Source: Climacteris rufus (lineage: Eukaryota > Chordata > Aves > Passeriformes > Climacteridae). From it: a stretch of 64,000 nt of DNA. Numbering within the stretch: position 1 is the first letter of the stretch; each line of letters begins with the position of its first letter. Positions 38,691 to 50,400 of this stretch are shown in pieces. The position numbers were made by a program, and so were the translations under genes. Below the pieces are notes generated by a model, which was not told where the DNA came from, did no database searches, and worked only from the letters and a program-made list of their open reading frames with translations. The stretch is taken from contig VZRZ01000211.1 in the NCBI GenBank assembly GCA_013398175.1, positions 403,533-467,532 on the forward strand. Direction: 5' to 3'.

Positions 38691-41600
38691 AACATATGTT
38701 GTCATTATTAATGCAGCCCCAAGGCACGACAATTTAGTGCAAAAAGAATGTTTCTGTAAGAGTCCTAGGTTTGGGGCCTGATTCACTTGCTATGAAGCAA
38801 ACACTTTTGTCTTCCTGTTAGGACTGCTGCCATGGGGCCCCTGACGCTGCTGAATCATCCCCTCACACTCATACACACTGGTAATATTTATTAAATGAAA
38901 CACTTATGTCAACAATCATTGCTTGGCAGTGAAGAATATGTGGCAGGAGATACCTTTAGTATCAAAAGGGTTGTTACTCAGCCGGATACATCACTGCTTG
39001 AAAACAGAAGTTTATGGCTATTGAGCTGGCTGTTTACTGATAGGGATCTAGAGAAAAAATCTGGATTACTGATAAGGGACCAATTGGTGTGTTAACATCC
39101 CACTCTACCCTACTTCTTTAAAGTTCTGCAGATTGTTGCAATATTGTCTAGAACTACAAGGTTCTGATATAAAATCAGCAGCAACTGCAAAAGCACACAT
39201 ACTGTTTTGCTTACTAATAGCAATAGGGCAGTACTAGGAAACGAAGTATTGGTGAACACAAAGAATAAGACACAGATGTGGCATGCCTGTAAACCAAAAG
39301 AACTGCAAGCAGAAAGCAAGACAAGAGTTGCCAGGAACAGCAGGATTCAAGTGTCCAGTTTCCTAAGGTTCCTTTGAGTTTTAGCGAGGAATGGAAAGTT
39401 TATGCACTCTCACACTCATGCTGAGACCCAGCACCTCTTGGAGGCTTTGTGGGGAATAAGGAGTGCTCAGGTGTATAAAAACCAAGAGCTATGGGATTTG
39501 GATCAGGATCTGGTTTTCAATCTTGTTCTCTAGGGAAAAAAGAAAGGGCCAAACCACACCATTACCAACTTCATAAATGGCTGTAGGTGAAGTTCCCTCT
39601 GGAAGCTCTGTCCTGTGTCATTAACCAACATGACTTCCTGCTCAAAATTCCTTCTTTTCAAGAAGCCATGGAGCAGAGACTAACTGGAGAGAGAGAAAAG
39701 ACTATTTAGCTACTTTAGAGCTTGGGTTTCCATGAGGGAATTGGACTTTACTAGAAAATAAATGCTTTGTTTGAAGGGGGAAAAAAATCCCCACAACTCT
39801 CTTGGAATCTCACCCCTTGGACATGAAGCTTTTCTGTTCCTGTCATGCTAAGCTTCGGTTTCTGTTTTGCAGTCCTTGAGTCACCAAGTGACCAGACTCC
39901 AAGCACTTCCACACACACTCACATACACTTCTGCTCTGTTTGCCTCCCACTTTGTTCCACTGGGATAAAGAATTGTTATTTTGCTGGGAGAGAAGAAAGT
40001 CAATGTCAATGATTATGTGCAATATTAATTTGAACCTGCTTACCGGAGGTGCACACTTTAAATGTAAGCATCCCAGAACTGCTCTTTTTGGTTTTTGAGC
40101 CTGCACTTGGAATTTGTGGAAGGAATCTCTGAGTGCTCTGATCCAGACTCACTACTAAGGGCTTTGCTTAGTAAGCATTACAAATATTTAAAAGCATCCT
40201 GGCATCATAAGTGAGTGCATCTGAGGAAAAAAACAACCCAACAAACCAAAAGGTTCAGAGATGTCTTGTATAAATAATTAGGAGAGGGCTCAGGATGAAA
40301 AAAAAGAAAAAAAATCCAGAAATATAGAATGTTCAGGAGTGTATGAGCATCCAGGTTCATGGTTTGGATTCTGTCCTTTTTATAACTGCAAATCCAGCAT
40401 TGGGCTGCGCTCAGACACTGAACACTTTGCTCAGGCAGGTTCAAAGATTCTCTGGTCTGGAGCTGAGATCCAAAGTATTTCCAAGAATAACTCACATTTA
40501 CATTTTTCCCCTTGTTCCCCAAGGCCCTAGCTATTTTGCTATTGGCTTATGAAATGTGAATGGACATCAAAGGCATCTTCTATATTAAGACAAGGTGTAT
40601 CATACCATACACAAAGAGAAGAAAAAAGTCCTTCATATGTTTTGAAATGATGATCTAAATTTTAGTGTGAATTCTCTGAATGTCATGGGCTGGTGCTGCC
40701 TACTGCTCCGTGCAGCAATGAGAAATGAATGACTATCATGTTATGTTTTCTCTATCCTTATGTACCATAATTCATTCAACACACCAGCCATTATGAGCCA
40801 TAGCTTTCTCTCAACATACCTACATTACTTGGTCTTTACTCTAATTTTTAGCTTAGCCAGGCTGAGGTGATAGTGGTGAAGTGCAGTGAGACCACAGAAC
40901 TATTTTTCTTAGCTGCAAAGATACGGTGGACATGTGTTAGGCAGAACATATATTCTTCCAGGCATGTCTCAAAGGGCCTGGTCATAGAAGTGTTTACGTG
41001 GAAACCACAACTCCCTGAGGAAAACAAAATTAGGGAGGGAATTTGCTATAACCTCTGGCACCAGCTTGTATTCCAGAAACAGCTTGATTTATTTTTTTTA
41101 ATGATATATTATAAGCTAGAAAAAGGTGTGCACTGCAAGTACATAATTCTGTACTAACCAGGGTTTCAGCTAGACTGCAGAAGGAGAGTGTTCTTCTGTT
41201 GGAGTATATCCAACATATCTGTACTCCTTTGGAGTATATCTAACTGAAAGAAGACACCTAATGAAAGCAGTAAAAAAATACTCCTGTGAAGATGCATTTT
41301 AGCCAAAGATGCCAGCCACCCTGCTGATCTAAGTCAGGACTATGCAGCTGCTTGAAGGATGGGTTCTTTAGGTGTCTTTGCACAAGGGAGGCCTCAAAAC
41401 TTAGCCATCCCAGTTAGTTTTTTCCATGCCCTGGAAAGAAAGGAAGAGAGAGAGAGAGGAAATCTGTCTTCCTTTTTTCTTCTCTCTCTGAATGATGGGT
41501 GTAGGATGAAACAATTCTCTTTGGAACTGGTAGGAATGCACAGGCAGGAGCAGATGTTTCTGGGAAGGTCTTTTATTTTAGGGAAGAAAGTGGTGAAGCG

Positions 41601-42060
41601 TAGTTCAGGGACATCTAATGCCTCTCCATCCCTATGGGTACAACAGAAGAAGAAATAAAGAGATTGAGCAAAGCTGTGTACTGGTAGAACAACACTGGCA
41701 TGATGGCAGAGATAGTATTTCAAATAGTGAGCAGCAACTGGCTTGATTGCAGTTGCAGGAGGGTTGCACACATTATAACAGCTGGCAGTTTGGAACATGG
41801 ATTAGAAAACACACTAAAATGGTGAGTCACCGCAAATTTCACTCAGCCATTTTGTGTGTCTGTGTACCCACGGCACATTGTTTGCTGTCTCCCACTTTCT
41901 CCTCTGCCACAAAGAGAGAGCCCAATACAGTTTAGCTTTGTAATAAATTTGCATCCTTCCACATCCAAAGTGATGGACAAAGGCTAAAAGTCTACTACAA
42001 ACACATGACTAAATTGAGATTCCTCTCCCAAGGGCCCAAGGAACATGCTGTGAACAGCAC
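38691..42060. other. Noncoding stretch, no recognised gene
   Basis: No exon recognised. One short direct repeat (41199-41244) is listed separately. The overlapping ORFs near 40.2-40.55 and 41.36-41.8 kb lack any family signature. Confidence 0.6.
41199..41244 (+). repeat. Direct repeat of 16 bp with 30-bp period
   Basis: TTGGAGTATATCCAAC at 41199-41214 recurs as TTGGAGTATATCTAAC at 41229-41244. The first copy is itself partly symmetrical (TTGGA and TCCAA). A small tandem duplication is the simplest explanation. Confidence 0.75.
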
Positions 42061-42129
42061 ATCTCACCATGTTAGGCTGCTGATCTTCCAGGGCTCTGAA
42101 ACCTGAGCCCTGGTGAGCTATGGTGAGAT
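42061..42129. repeat. Two-tier hairpin-forming inverted repeat (69 nt)
   Basis: Outer arms ATCTCACCAT (42061-42070) and ATGGTGAGAT (42120-42129) are exact reverse complements. Inside them CCAGGGCTC (42088-42096) and GAGCCCTGG (42105-42113) also pair exactly around an 8-base loop. The unpaired parts between tiers are unequal, 17 and 6 bases. It has the length of a microRNA precursor, but the large asymmetric internal loop is unlike a good Drosha substrate. A nested remnant of a palindromic DNA element is an alternative. Confidence 0.7.
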
Positions 42130-43062
42130 TTAGAGCCTGCATGCTGAACAAGGACCTGCTCTCCTCAAGCTCTTTCTTGCTTTCCTGGTTTTAATACGTT
42201 TTCAGTTCTAGTTACAATTGGAGGCCTCTCTTTCTTCCTGTCAGGCTCTCCCCGTTGATACACACAGATTAGCTTTACTTCTTAAAGCCTGGGAATACAC
42301 AGCCACATCTGTATCTTTAGACAGAAAGGAAAGAAAAGGCTTAAGTAATAAAGCCCAAATTTATCTTGAAAGCTCAATTTCAACCAAAACAGTGTTTTAG
42401 CCATTAATAATGAGATCCTTAAGTTAGAAAATTTATATCAAGGTAAGAGCCATTGTTCTTATTTTGTAAGAACTCATATGAATAACTTGAGTGAAGGTTC
42501 CATGCTTACAGATAGTTTCAAGGCAGTATCTTTCCTTCATGATATGGTACAAAAGATAAATTTGTCTAACCAAGATATTGACAGGAGAGAAATTTTTAGA
42601 AGGGAAGGTATAAACTTGCTCTCAGCATGCAGAGCTTTGGTCCTGATTCTTTATCTGACTTCTATAATCATAATGATAAAATAGAACCCAGAAAATTCCT
42701 TATTATGTAAAAGAGATAGTGCAGAACGCTATTTCCTGGAGCTGGCTTCAAACCAGAATCTCCCGTGTGGGTGAGACTTTAAGGATTCCTTTAAACATGA
42801 CTTGGATTGTGAGGCATCTGCAGAGCATTACTGCTCAGATCCCTGGACCACCACTTCTGCATATGGACAGCTTCGATGCATCTATTGGCTTTTTGAGGGT
42901 TTTCTTTTCCACTGATTTAAGGTTGTACCATCTTCTTTTCACCAAGGGAATAGTTTCCTCATTTGTGATGTGGTCGCTATTGCTAGTTTTGGAAATTCCG
43001 CCTTGGGAAAAACCCACATCAGCGTCTACATGTTGTTATAATTTTGTCTGAACCAAAAATGC

Positions 43063-43228
43063 ATTTGCATTATCTAGTCAGAGGGGAGTTACTACTCTGA
43101 TCTGTGACTGAACTTTACAACTTGACTGGTCTGCTTTTCTATGCTGCTTTTTTATGCTAAGAGCTTCTAGGAGAAATAAAAGCTACCTGACCTGGCATAA
43201 ATGCTGATGGAGCTAACTGTATGCAAAT
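43063..43228. promoter_or_regulatory. Pair of octamer (POU) motifs
   Basis: ATTTGCAT at 43063-43070 and its reverse complement ATGCAAAT at 43221-43228 lie 158 bases apart, just left of a CpG-rich patch. The octamer is bound by POU-domain factors. Single octamers also occur by chance elsewhere in the window, for example at 10324, so only the pairing beside the CpG patch is suggestive. Confidence 0.3.
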
Positions 43229-43258
43229 CGGTATTAGCAATTTATTTAAATGTGCTTT

Positions 43259-43603
43259 CGGTCTTGACTCGGCCTCCCAAAAAGGAGGCATTAAGCTGCC
43301 CCCACCACCACGTTCATCTGCACGTTTGCAAGCAGGCCTCCTTTCCTAGGGCGTCCGCATGAGCTATGGAAAGAATTCCCTGGCTGGCAGCAGCCAGGAA
43401 GGCGGCAGGAAAACAGAGCAGAGGCGCTGTCGGCCGCGCGGCCCCTGCGAGGGCTGCTCAGCACAGAGTTAAAGTTCAGAGCCACGAGGTTTCGCAACTG
43501 GGTTCACAGTGGGGATTGCTGTTGTTTACTTTAGGAGACGACAGAGGCGTGCAAGGGAGGAGGGAGTCACTCCCCCATGTGCTCCCAACTGCTCGACACC
43601 CCG
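43259..43603. promoter_or_regulatory. CpG-rich patch, weak candidate promoter
   Basis: About 19 CpG were counted in 345 bases, densest around GTCGGCCGCGCGGCC near 43428. It includes a hairpin with 8-bp arms CCTGGCTG and CAGCCAGG (43379-43398). It is less dense than the island at 15.9 kb. The 160-codon ORF through it (43366-43848) shows no known domain and is probably a by-product of composition. Confidence 0.5.
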
Positions 43604-45325
43604 CTGCAGCCCTGTTCCCAATGATTTATGCAGCTGCTAGATGGGGTCTGGTTTCAGGGGATGTGAGCTGCAGGAGCAGGTGGGACTCCCAGGCGAAGAC
43701 TCCAGACCCAGGACAAAACAAAAAGAGAAATCCATCCCCTTCCCAGGGTGCTGAGGGATCTGACAAGGAAGTACTTTGTGAGCTTAACTTCCCCCCACAA
43801 TGCCAGCCCCAAGGATCCCTGCAAAGCCACCTGCCACTTCCAAGGTAATAGGAGCCTGTGTAAAAATTCAGGACAAGTAGTCCAAAGTATAAGAGCAAAT
43901 ATTGTTGCACTGCTCAACATCTAAGGCCCCTAACTGCAGTAATTTTTCTGTGTGTTAGAAGTTCTTTGTTTGGGTCTGTGTACATGCACATCCTTTCAAC
44001 TCATCAACTGACATGCAGCACTTGCCAAGCTAGGATTTTAAATTACCTCCCACATTAACTGTGGCATAAAGAGGGACAGGATGCTCTTTATTTACTGCCA
44101 TTCTGGGGATTCTTCTCCAAGGCTTGCTATGGATATTTTTACAATTGAAAGTAATTTGTAATTTAAAGCCACAATAGCCAGGCCAATGATAACAACAGTT
44201 TTTCTCTTGAGCTCTGTGGAAGTTCACATCCTCTGCTTTGTATTCCCCTTCTCCCTTGCTTGCACTTGATGTGTTATGCCAGTAGGGCAATATCAGATGT
44301 AATTTTCAAAGAACAGAAGCTTCTGAGATATTAATTTCACATGCTGTTTTTTTACGCTGAAACGTGTACATAAGGAAGATCATTCAGGGGTAAAAGCTTT
44401 GTGGTTGAGGACAAGGCTGGGAAGAGCTGCTTTCCTGGAAGATGCCTGGGACTGAATCTAGCTTTTCTCAGTTCATGCCTCACTCTTCTGCGTGCCATTT
44501 AACAGTCTGTGGCAGGGACGACGTGTGGCCCACCTCAGGCAAGGGCTGCAATGAAGGCTAATACAGATGGAAAGCCCTGTGCCTCAGCTTGGCTGGGGTT
44601 AGTGGGACCCTCACACGCATTTCAGGCTTATAATTAAAGATGTGTTGGTATCAAGTTAATCTCCTTAAAAGAAATATATTGTTATTCATTTTCCAGTTGG
44701 GTTATAACCTTCATGTATGACATATTCCTTTAAGGCTGGAGGTTTTGACTGTTTCTCTTGGAAGATGAAAGGTTATTGGAAGGAAGTCTGGACTCAGAAG
44801 AGGAGAAAGAGGGGAGAAAAAAGTTTTAGACCACAATTTCGAAGTGACCTCATTAGTCCCTCTAAGTGAGCAGCTCTCCAAGTCGTGGTGGTGACAGACC
44901 ATAGGACACTACTACATGTCAGGCCTTCCTGGCCTCCTGCATGCTTGCATATATTTTTCCCATGGCCTTCTTTGCACTCTTGCCAGGCTAAGATTTGTGT
45001 TTGTGAAAAGTTCTCAGGACAATTGGAGTCTCCTTTAGTCCAGCTCTGAGCTTCTCTTTGCTCTGCTAGTTTTGCTGACGCAGATGCTGGAGAAAAGCTG
45101 GCGTGAAGTTTACTGAATGAACCTTGTGAAAGGAGAGGGGGACACTGAGCACTTTATGCTGAGGACATAGAGAAAACTGCCAGCTTTATGGATTCACTCT
45201 TCTCATCTGTGTGCACAGGTACAGGTTGGTTTCTCACTCTAAACCACTTCAAAGAACTGACATTCTTTTCTTCTTGTGGGTGATGGATAGCTGGTAACTG
45301 GTCCCTACCAGTATTTAAGAACTAT

Positions 45326-45348
45326 AACAGAGTTTTGGAAACTCTGTT
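45326..45348. repeat. Perfect 10-bp stem hairpin with TGG loop
   Basis: AACAGAGTTT, TGG, AAACTCTGTT. The arms are exact reverse complements. The following GTTTTGAAAAC echoes the centre. No U-tract or gene suggests a terminator role. Confidence 0.7.
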
Positions 45349-47440
45349 TTGAAAACCATGTGTACGTTATTCTGTTTTATTGCTCCCTGCTGGCATCCTG
45401 CTCTCTAGCAAAAGGGAAAAGATATTTGTAGCAGAGCCTGCTCAGCTGTGCTCAGCCCTGATTTGTCTGCAGGAATCTACATACCTCCATGCCCACATTT
45501 CTGTGTTGAAAAGGGGAAATAACTGGGACATGGAGGGCAGAAAACTTCTGCCTCCAAATAGCCCATATTTGTATCATATCAGCTCTTGAGAAATGAAAAT
45601 CTACCCTGTTGTTATCAAGTTATTATATAGCTATTTTCTAGACTGCAACCTAAAGGATGAAATCTCCACTTCCTTTTTTGTACTAGTGAACTGAACTCCT
45701 GTCTCTTCTCTGAGATCCCTCAGAGAACTCGGTGCCAAAGAAGACCTGAAGAGATGTGTTTTCCAAAATAAGAAACTCCTTTTGGAAGCTTACGTCTGTG
45801 TTTGCATGCAGCCCACATCATGACTCTTTGCCCTTCATCATCCTTCCAAAGTCAGGCAATTACACAAAAAGCAGAATTTCTTTGCAGGCATTTTCTGTGG
45901 GATAGGTGATCGGGTTGATGGTTTTTGAATCAGTTCTTTGCATGCATCTGCATTTCCTAGTAGCACGCTGATTTCCAGGCTGTGTATTTTGGGAAGGGAA
46001 TGCATAGCAATTAATAGTTATGTCAATGAACAGCTACCTTATGTTTTCAGTATGTAGTTACATGGTGTATAAGTAAACAGTTTTGAGATGCTATTTCTAC
46101 ACAGGCTCAGCAGTGTATAAGCATGGCTGCTAAAATTGTTCTTGGTCTAGTTCAATGACCCTCACCAGCAGTTTTTGTTATTCTGGTCTGTATGGTGATT
46201 ATCTTTTCCTGCTAACTTTGGAGCCCTTAGCATTCAGTTTGAAGAGGATAGAAATGTCTCTTTAAAGGACAGGCTCATCAAAAACAGAAACAAAAGAAAA
46301 TAGGAAAGAGTGGTGATTATTGGAAGACTTTACATACTTTGTCATGACGTCTGATTCCCATTTCACTGTCAGAAACACCATTTGAAAATTTAAAAATGTT
46401 ACTTCTTGGGAATTTCAAGGATAATATCCTCATTGAGTACCCTGGAAAATGAGGGCTTGTTTTACAGCTTAATTTCCTTTTAGTTTTCCTGGTAAGAAAC
46501 ACAAATCTGTTTTGCCTGTTTGCTAGGAAAAAAACAAAAGTCTATAACCTCACCTTTATAGAAAATTCCTTACTACTCACCTTCTTCCATGTAACATAAG
46601 TCATTTGAACCCCTCTGACCAGTAATATAAAAATAGTGCTCGATTCATCCCAAAAGCGTCTTTCCCTGGATTAATGTTTACTTTTCCTTTAGTGTCCATC
46701 CACCTGCTGGCCATGCTGCTGTCTCCCTGTCTGTTCTGCACATCAAATGGTGCAGAGCTACATCAGTCACTGGCTGTGTCAGTTTGGCATGGCACCAACC
46801 TGGGCAGGCAGAGAGGACACTACTGCTGGAAGACAAAGTATGTCTTTTTATAAATTGTTTTTTAGTACACAGAGAGCTAGAATTAGTAAGGGTTTAATTT
46901 TCCCTCTTGCTATATTCTGCATATAGCCAGTGTATTTGTACCTTTCTGGTCATTTTTGCTCTATCTCTTGGCATATACATGATCACTGCAGTCAGTCATC
47001 TCCACATCTTCTCTTGAGACCTCAATATGCTAACTCTGTCTTTCAGGATTTTCTCCAAGAAAAACACAAAAAGCAGGTCTTACCTCCTGCTACCTCCACG
47101 TATTTTAGTTCTGCAATTAAATTTGTTCTCACCATTACTTGCTTAGACCAAGATGAACAGCATAACCAATATTTTCTGCTGTAACTGAAGCCAAAGTATA
47201 AACAGAATGAAAATTTCCAAGGTTCCTAAGGTTATGGGATAAAAAATATCAATCAGGTAATTTCCAAATGGGCTATTTTCCATTTTTATTGCTTTTCAGA
47301 ATTTCCCTTCCTTAACGCAACAGAAATCTTGCTCTTGTTTGCTAGGCCAAGCTTCAAATAAATGCAGAGAAACAGATTAATCTAAATGTTTTTAAACAAA
47401 CTCTTGTTACAGTTAGAAATCCAGCCATGATGAAGAGACT

Positions 47441-47467
47441 GTGCTCCCATGCTAGCAGGGGGAGCAC
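47441..47467. promoter_or_regulatory. Hairpin overlapping a CTCF-like motif
   Basis: GTGCTCCC (47441-47448) pairs with GGGAGCAC (47460-47467). The right part, CTAGCAGGGGGAGC, differs at two positions from the common CTCF core CCAGCAGGGGGCGC. It could be a weak insulator-type site; the missing central C of GGCGC weakens this. Confidence 0.3.
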
Positions 47468-50400
47468 AACAGCAGTGTTTAAAGATGCTCGTCAGCTTTA
47501 GCTGGCAACCAACACCATAGTTCTGCTTAGAGTTTCCTTTGAAATTTAGGGATCAGGTGTGTTGGGACACACAAACAGCATGAACAAGAACAATACTAAT
47601 AGCAGTAAACATGAAGCATTTCAGTTGAGGACACATGCCCAACATAGCCTCAGAAGCAGAGGCCAGGCTACAGTAATAATGTCTCAGCCTGTATAAAACA
47701 TCTCTTCACTCAGTTGAGGCTTCAGATCTAATTCTGAATTGAAAACATTTAGCTCTGATATTTATGCATGAACCATGAGGCTGACACACATGTCAAGAGA
47801 AAAAGCTGGTATGGTTGTTCTTCACTACGTTGGCAAAAGAGTATTTCATTCTGGATCACTGAGACTCCCAGTCTTCCATAAGCGGTTCTAGGCAATGTGT
47901 ACTGTGGCTCTTTCAGCTCACCAGGAATGCACACAAGCAGTTTAGTGTGCATTTAGGGGGAGAAAAGGGAGTGAGGCATACCTGGAGAATCACTGTTACA
48001 AAGGCAGCTTCCACTTTATGTGCAGCATTTTTGTTTTATGCTAATTGATTTTATTTGAATAAAAACTAATGTTAGACTCAGGGATGATATCACGATAATG
48101 CCATTCAAAGACAAAGAAAATACTTTTAACCCACATAAAGCTCCTTAATTTCTCTTGACAACAGGATCATAACCCTGTATTTATCTAGCATCATTCAGAC
48201 AGTATAGTTTTTAAATAATACATAACTTAATATTATGAGGTAAACTCTTTCTAAATTACTGTGTTGAAAATTATGCACTTTATTTATAGGAAGGTAATTT
48301 CTCACTTTTTTTTTAGAAAGCTTTGTGGTTCATCTGTGATATCTGATCTGAACCTTTACAGCATTCAAGCCTTAAGACTATTGATTGTTTTTTAATGTGG
48401 CTAAAACAATAGGTTTGTAAGGGCAAACATGATGAGTAGAAGTAATTTAATTTATGTACTTAGCTTAGTGTATTTGAACATAATATTTTAGATCTTGCAA
48501 CACTGTCCACTAGAGTATGACTGTATTATAACAAACACATATGCAAAAATTCAGTATGTCTGATCGGTTTAGGCTCATTTCAAAGCTTGTTGGAAGACAA
48601 TGGAATTTCCATTGCCCTCAGTCAGACTTGGCCTTATTCATTACTGGTCATTTAGCAGAGTATGTGACTATGTTTGTACACATGGAAAGAAGTAAACTTC
48701 ATGGGTACTGCTTTATAATGACAAACCAACACATTTAGGATGACAGGGATCTGGATTGCATATTTTCTGGTAAATCAACAATACTGATCCTGATTTATGC
48801 ATTCCCTTAGAGTGGGTCTTTGGCCAAAACCATAAATAGTCTCAATCCTTCTAGGTGGCACAAGCTAATTCAGTGCAATTTTCCTTCTTCCAAGAAAGCC
48901 TGATAGTTAACTCTTTCCTGCCTTATTTTGGCTGTGACTATTGTATTCCTGAGGCCCAAATGGGGCTACTGCATAGTTGACAACCTGTGCAATGCTGTCA
49001 GTGTCAGCTGGGATGGTTTCTGCAGACACGGACTATAATAAACCCTGTAGCTCTGTCTTTAACAGCGTCCCCCCAGATAGACATCTCCTGATGGGCTCTT
49101 GGACATGCTGAGCCAGTAGCAAGCCAGCCCTCTTCTGTTTGTAGAAAAAAGAGGAAGCCTCTGCATGTGCTTTCATGTCACCCTTTTATAACTTGCTGGA
49201 TGAATATTAGCAGCTGAGGAAATAAGGGGCAGATCCATGATCCAAGGAAGGATCTTGTACACTACTAACATGGAGCTTGAAGCAGCATTGCAGCTAATGT
49301 GGAGATGGGTGAAAACAAAAATGCTCCAAAATGTTGTGCCATCTTGAAACTGCAAGTTCCTCACAGACTCTGCTTTTCACTTGTGGTTTGTTCTTTATAC
49401 AAATGAAAGAAGAAATATCTGTACACGACACTGAGCCTTGCAATGTCTGCATTCATGATTCAAGGTCTTTGCCTGATCTTCCTAAGAAAGGAAGGCTCTT
49501 TCTTACTCCCAGCTTTGATGTCACAAGTCACATCACTAGATTCAGAAGACAGTCTGTTGAGCTATATGCAGGAAAGTATTATGATATAAGAACGCAAGTG
49601 GCTGCCTTGGGCTTCTCATACTGGGGACTCTGCAGTTTTGTGTGACAGTGCAAGGGAGCCTGTTCAGTTTGCTGACAAGAGCACTCTCAGCAGAAGTAGC
49701 TGCTCCCCAGACCTCTGCAAATTGAAAGGCCAGACTTAGCCATGCTGTTTCTTAAAAGTGACATAGCCACAGGAATGGATTTGTGACAAGATGGCAAAAG
49801 AACAAATCCCACCATAAAAGAACAACAATGAAAGGCCGTAAGGGGGGAAAAAATGAATTCCAGAGTGGGTTGATGTGCTTACGCAAGACAATTTACACAA
49901 TCACAGCATTGTACAAAGAAACAAAGATATGGCCTTGGGGAAGCCACTGCCATTTTGTAAGTAATAGTTAAAAAATGCTTGCACTGACTCTACCAAGAAA
50001 TGCCTATAGAGGCAGGGGCCCTAATAAGGAGCAGCAGGCAGCAGCCCAGTGGGTAAACAAAAAGACATGACTCCCTGAGCAAGAGACTGGCCCCTTGTAA
50101 ACACAAAGGGTTTTATGTAGACTTGCATGCTCTGGCTGTACCTCTGAGCTGTGCAGCCTTGCACCCATCTTCAGGTAAATTTTTCTGGGCTGGACGTATT
50201 CTTAAAGATGCATGAGAATGAGAGGTTTCACAGCAAAAGCTTCCATCCTCGCTTTCTGTTATTGTTTGCGTCTCTGGTGTGTTGGGAACTCAGCATGCTC
50301 AGCTGTGTTTTTAGAGCAAGTTCCTCCAGCATGGTTTCTTTGTTCCTGTTCTGTTCCAATCTGCTTGTATTTAGGCTTCCCTGGCAGGGTGGGAAAGCTC

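Noticed and set aside
43366..43848. 160-codon plus-strand ORF
   Set aside because: It lies in GC-rich DNA where stops are scarce and has overlapping ORFs on the other strand; no known domain.
49331..49645. ORF with a polar stretch looking like an exon
   Set aside because: No acceptor and donor pair in frame was convincing and no family was recognised.
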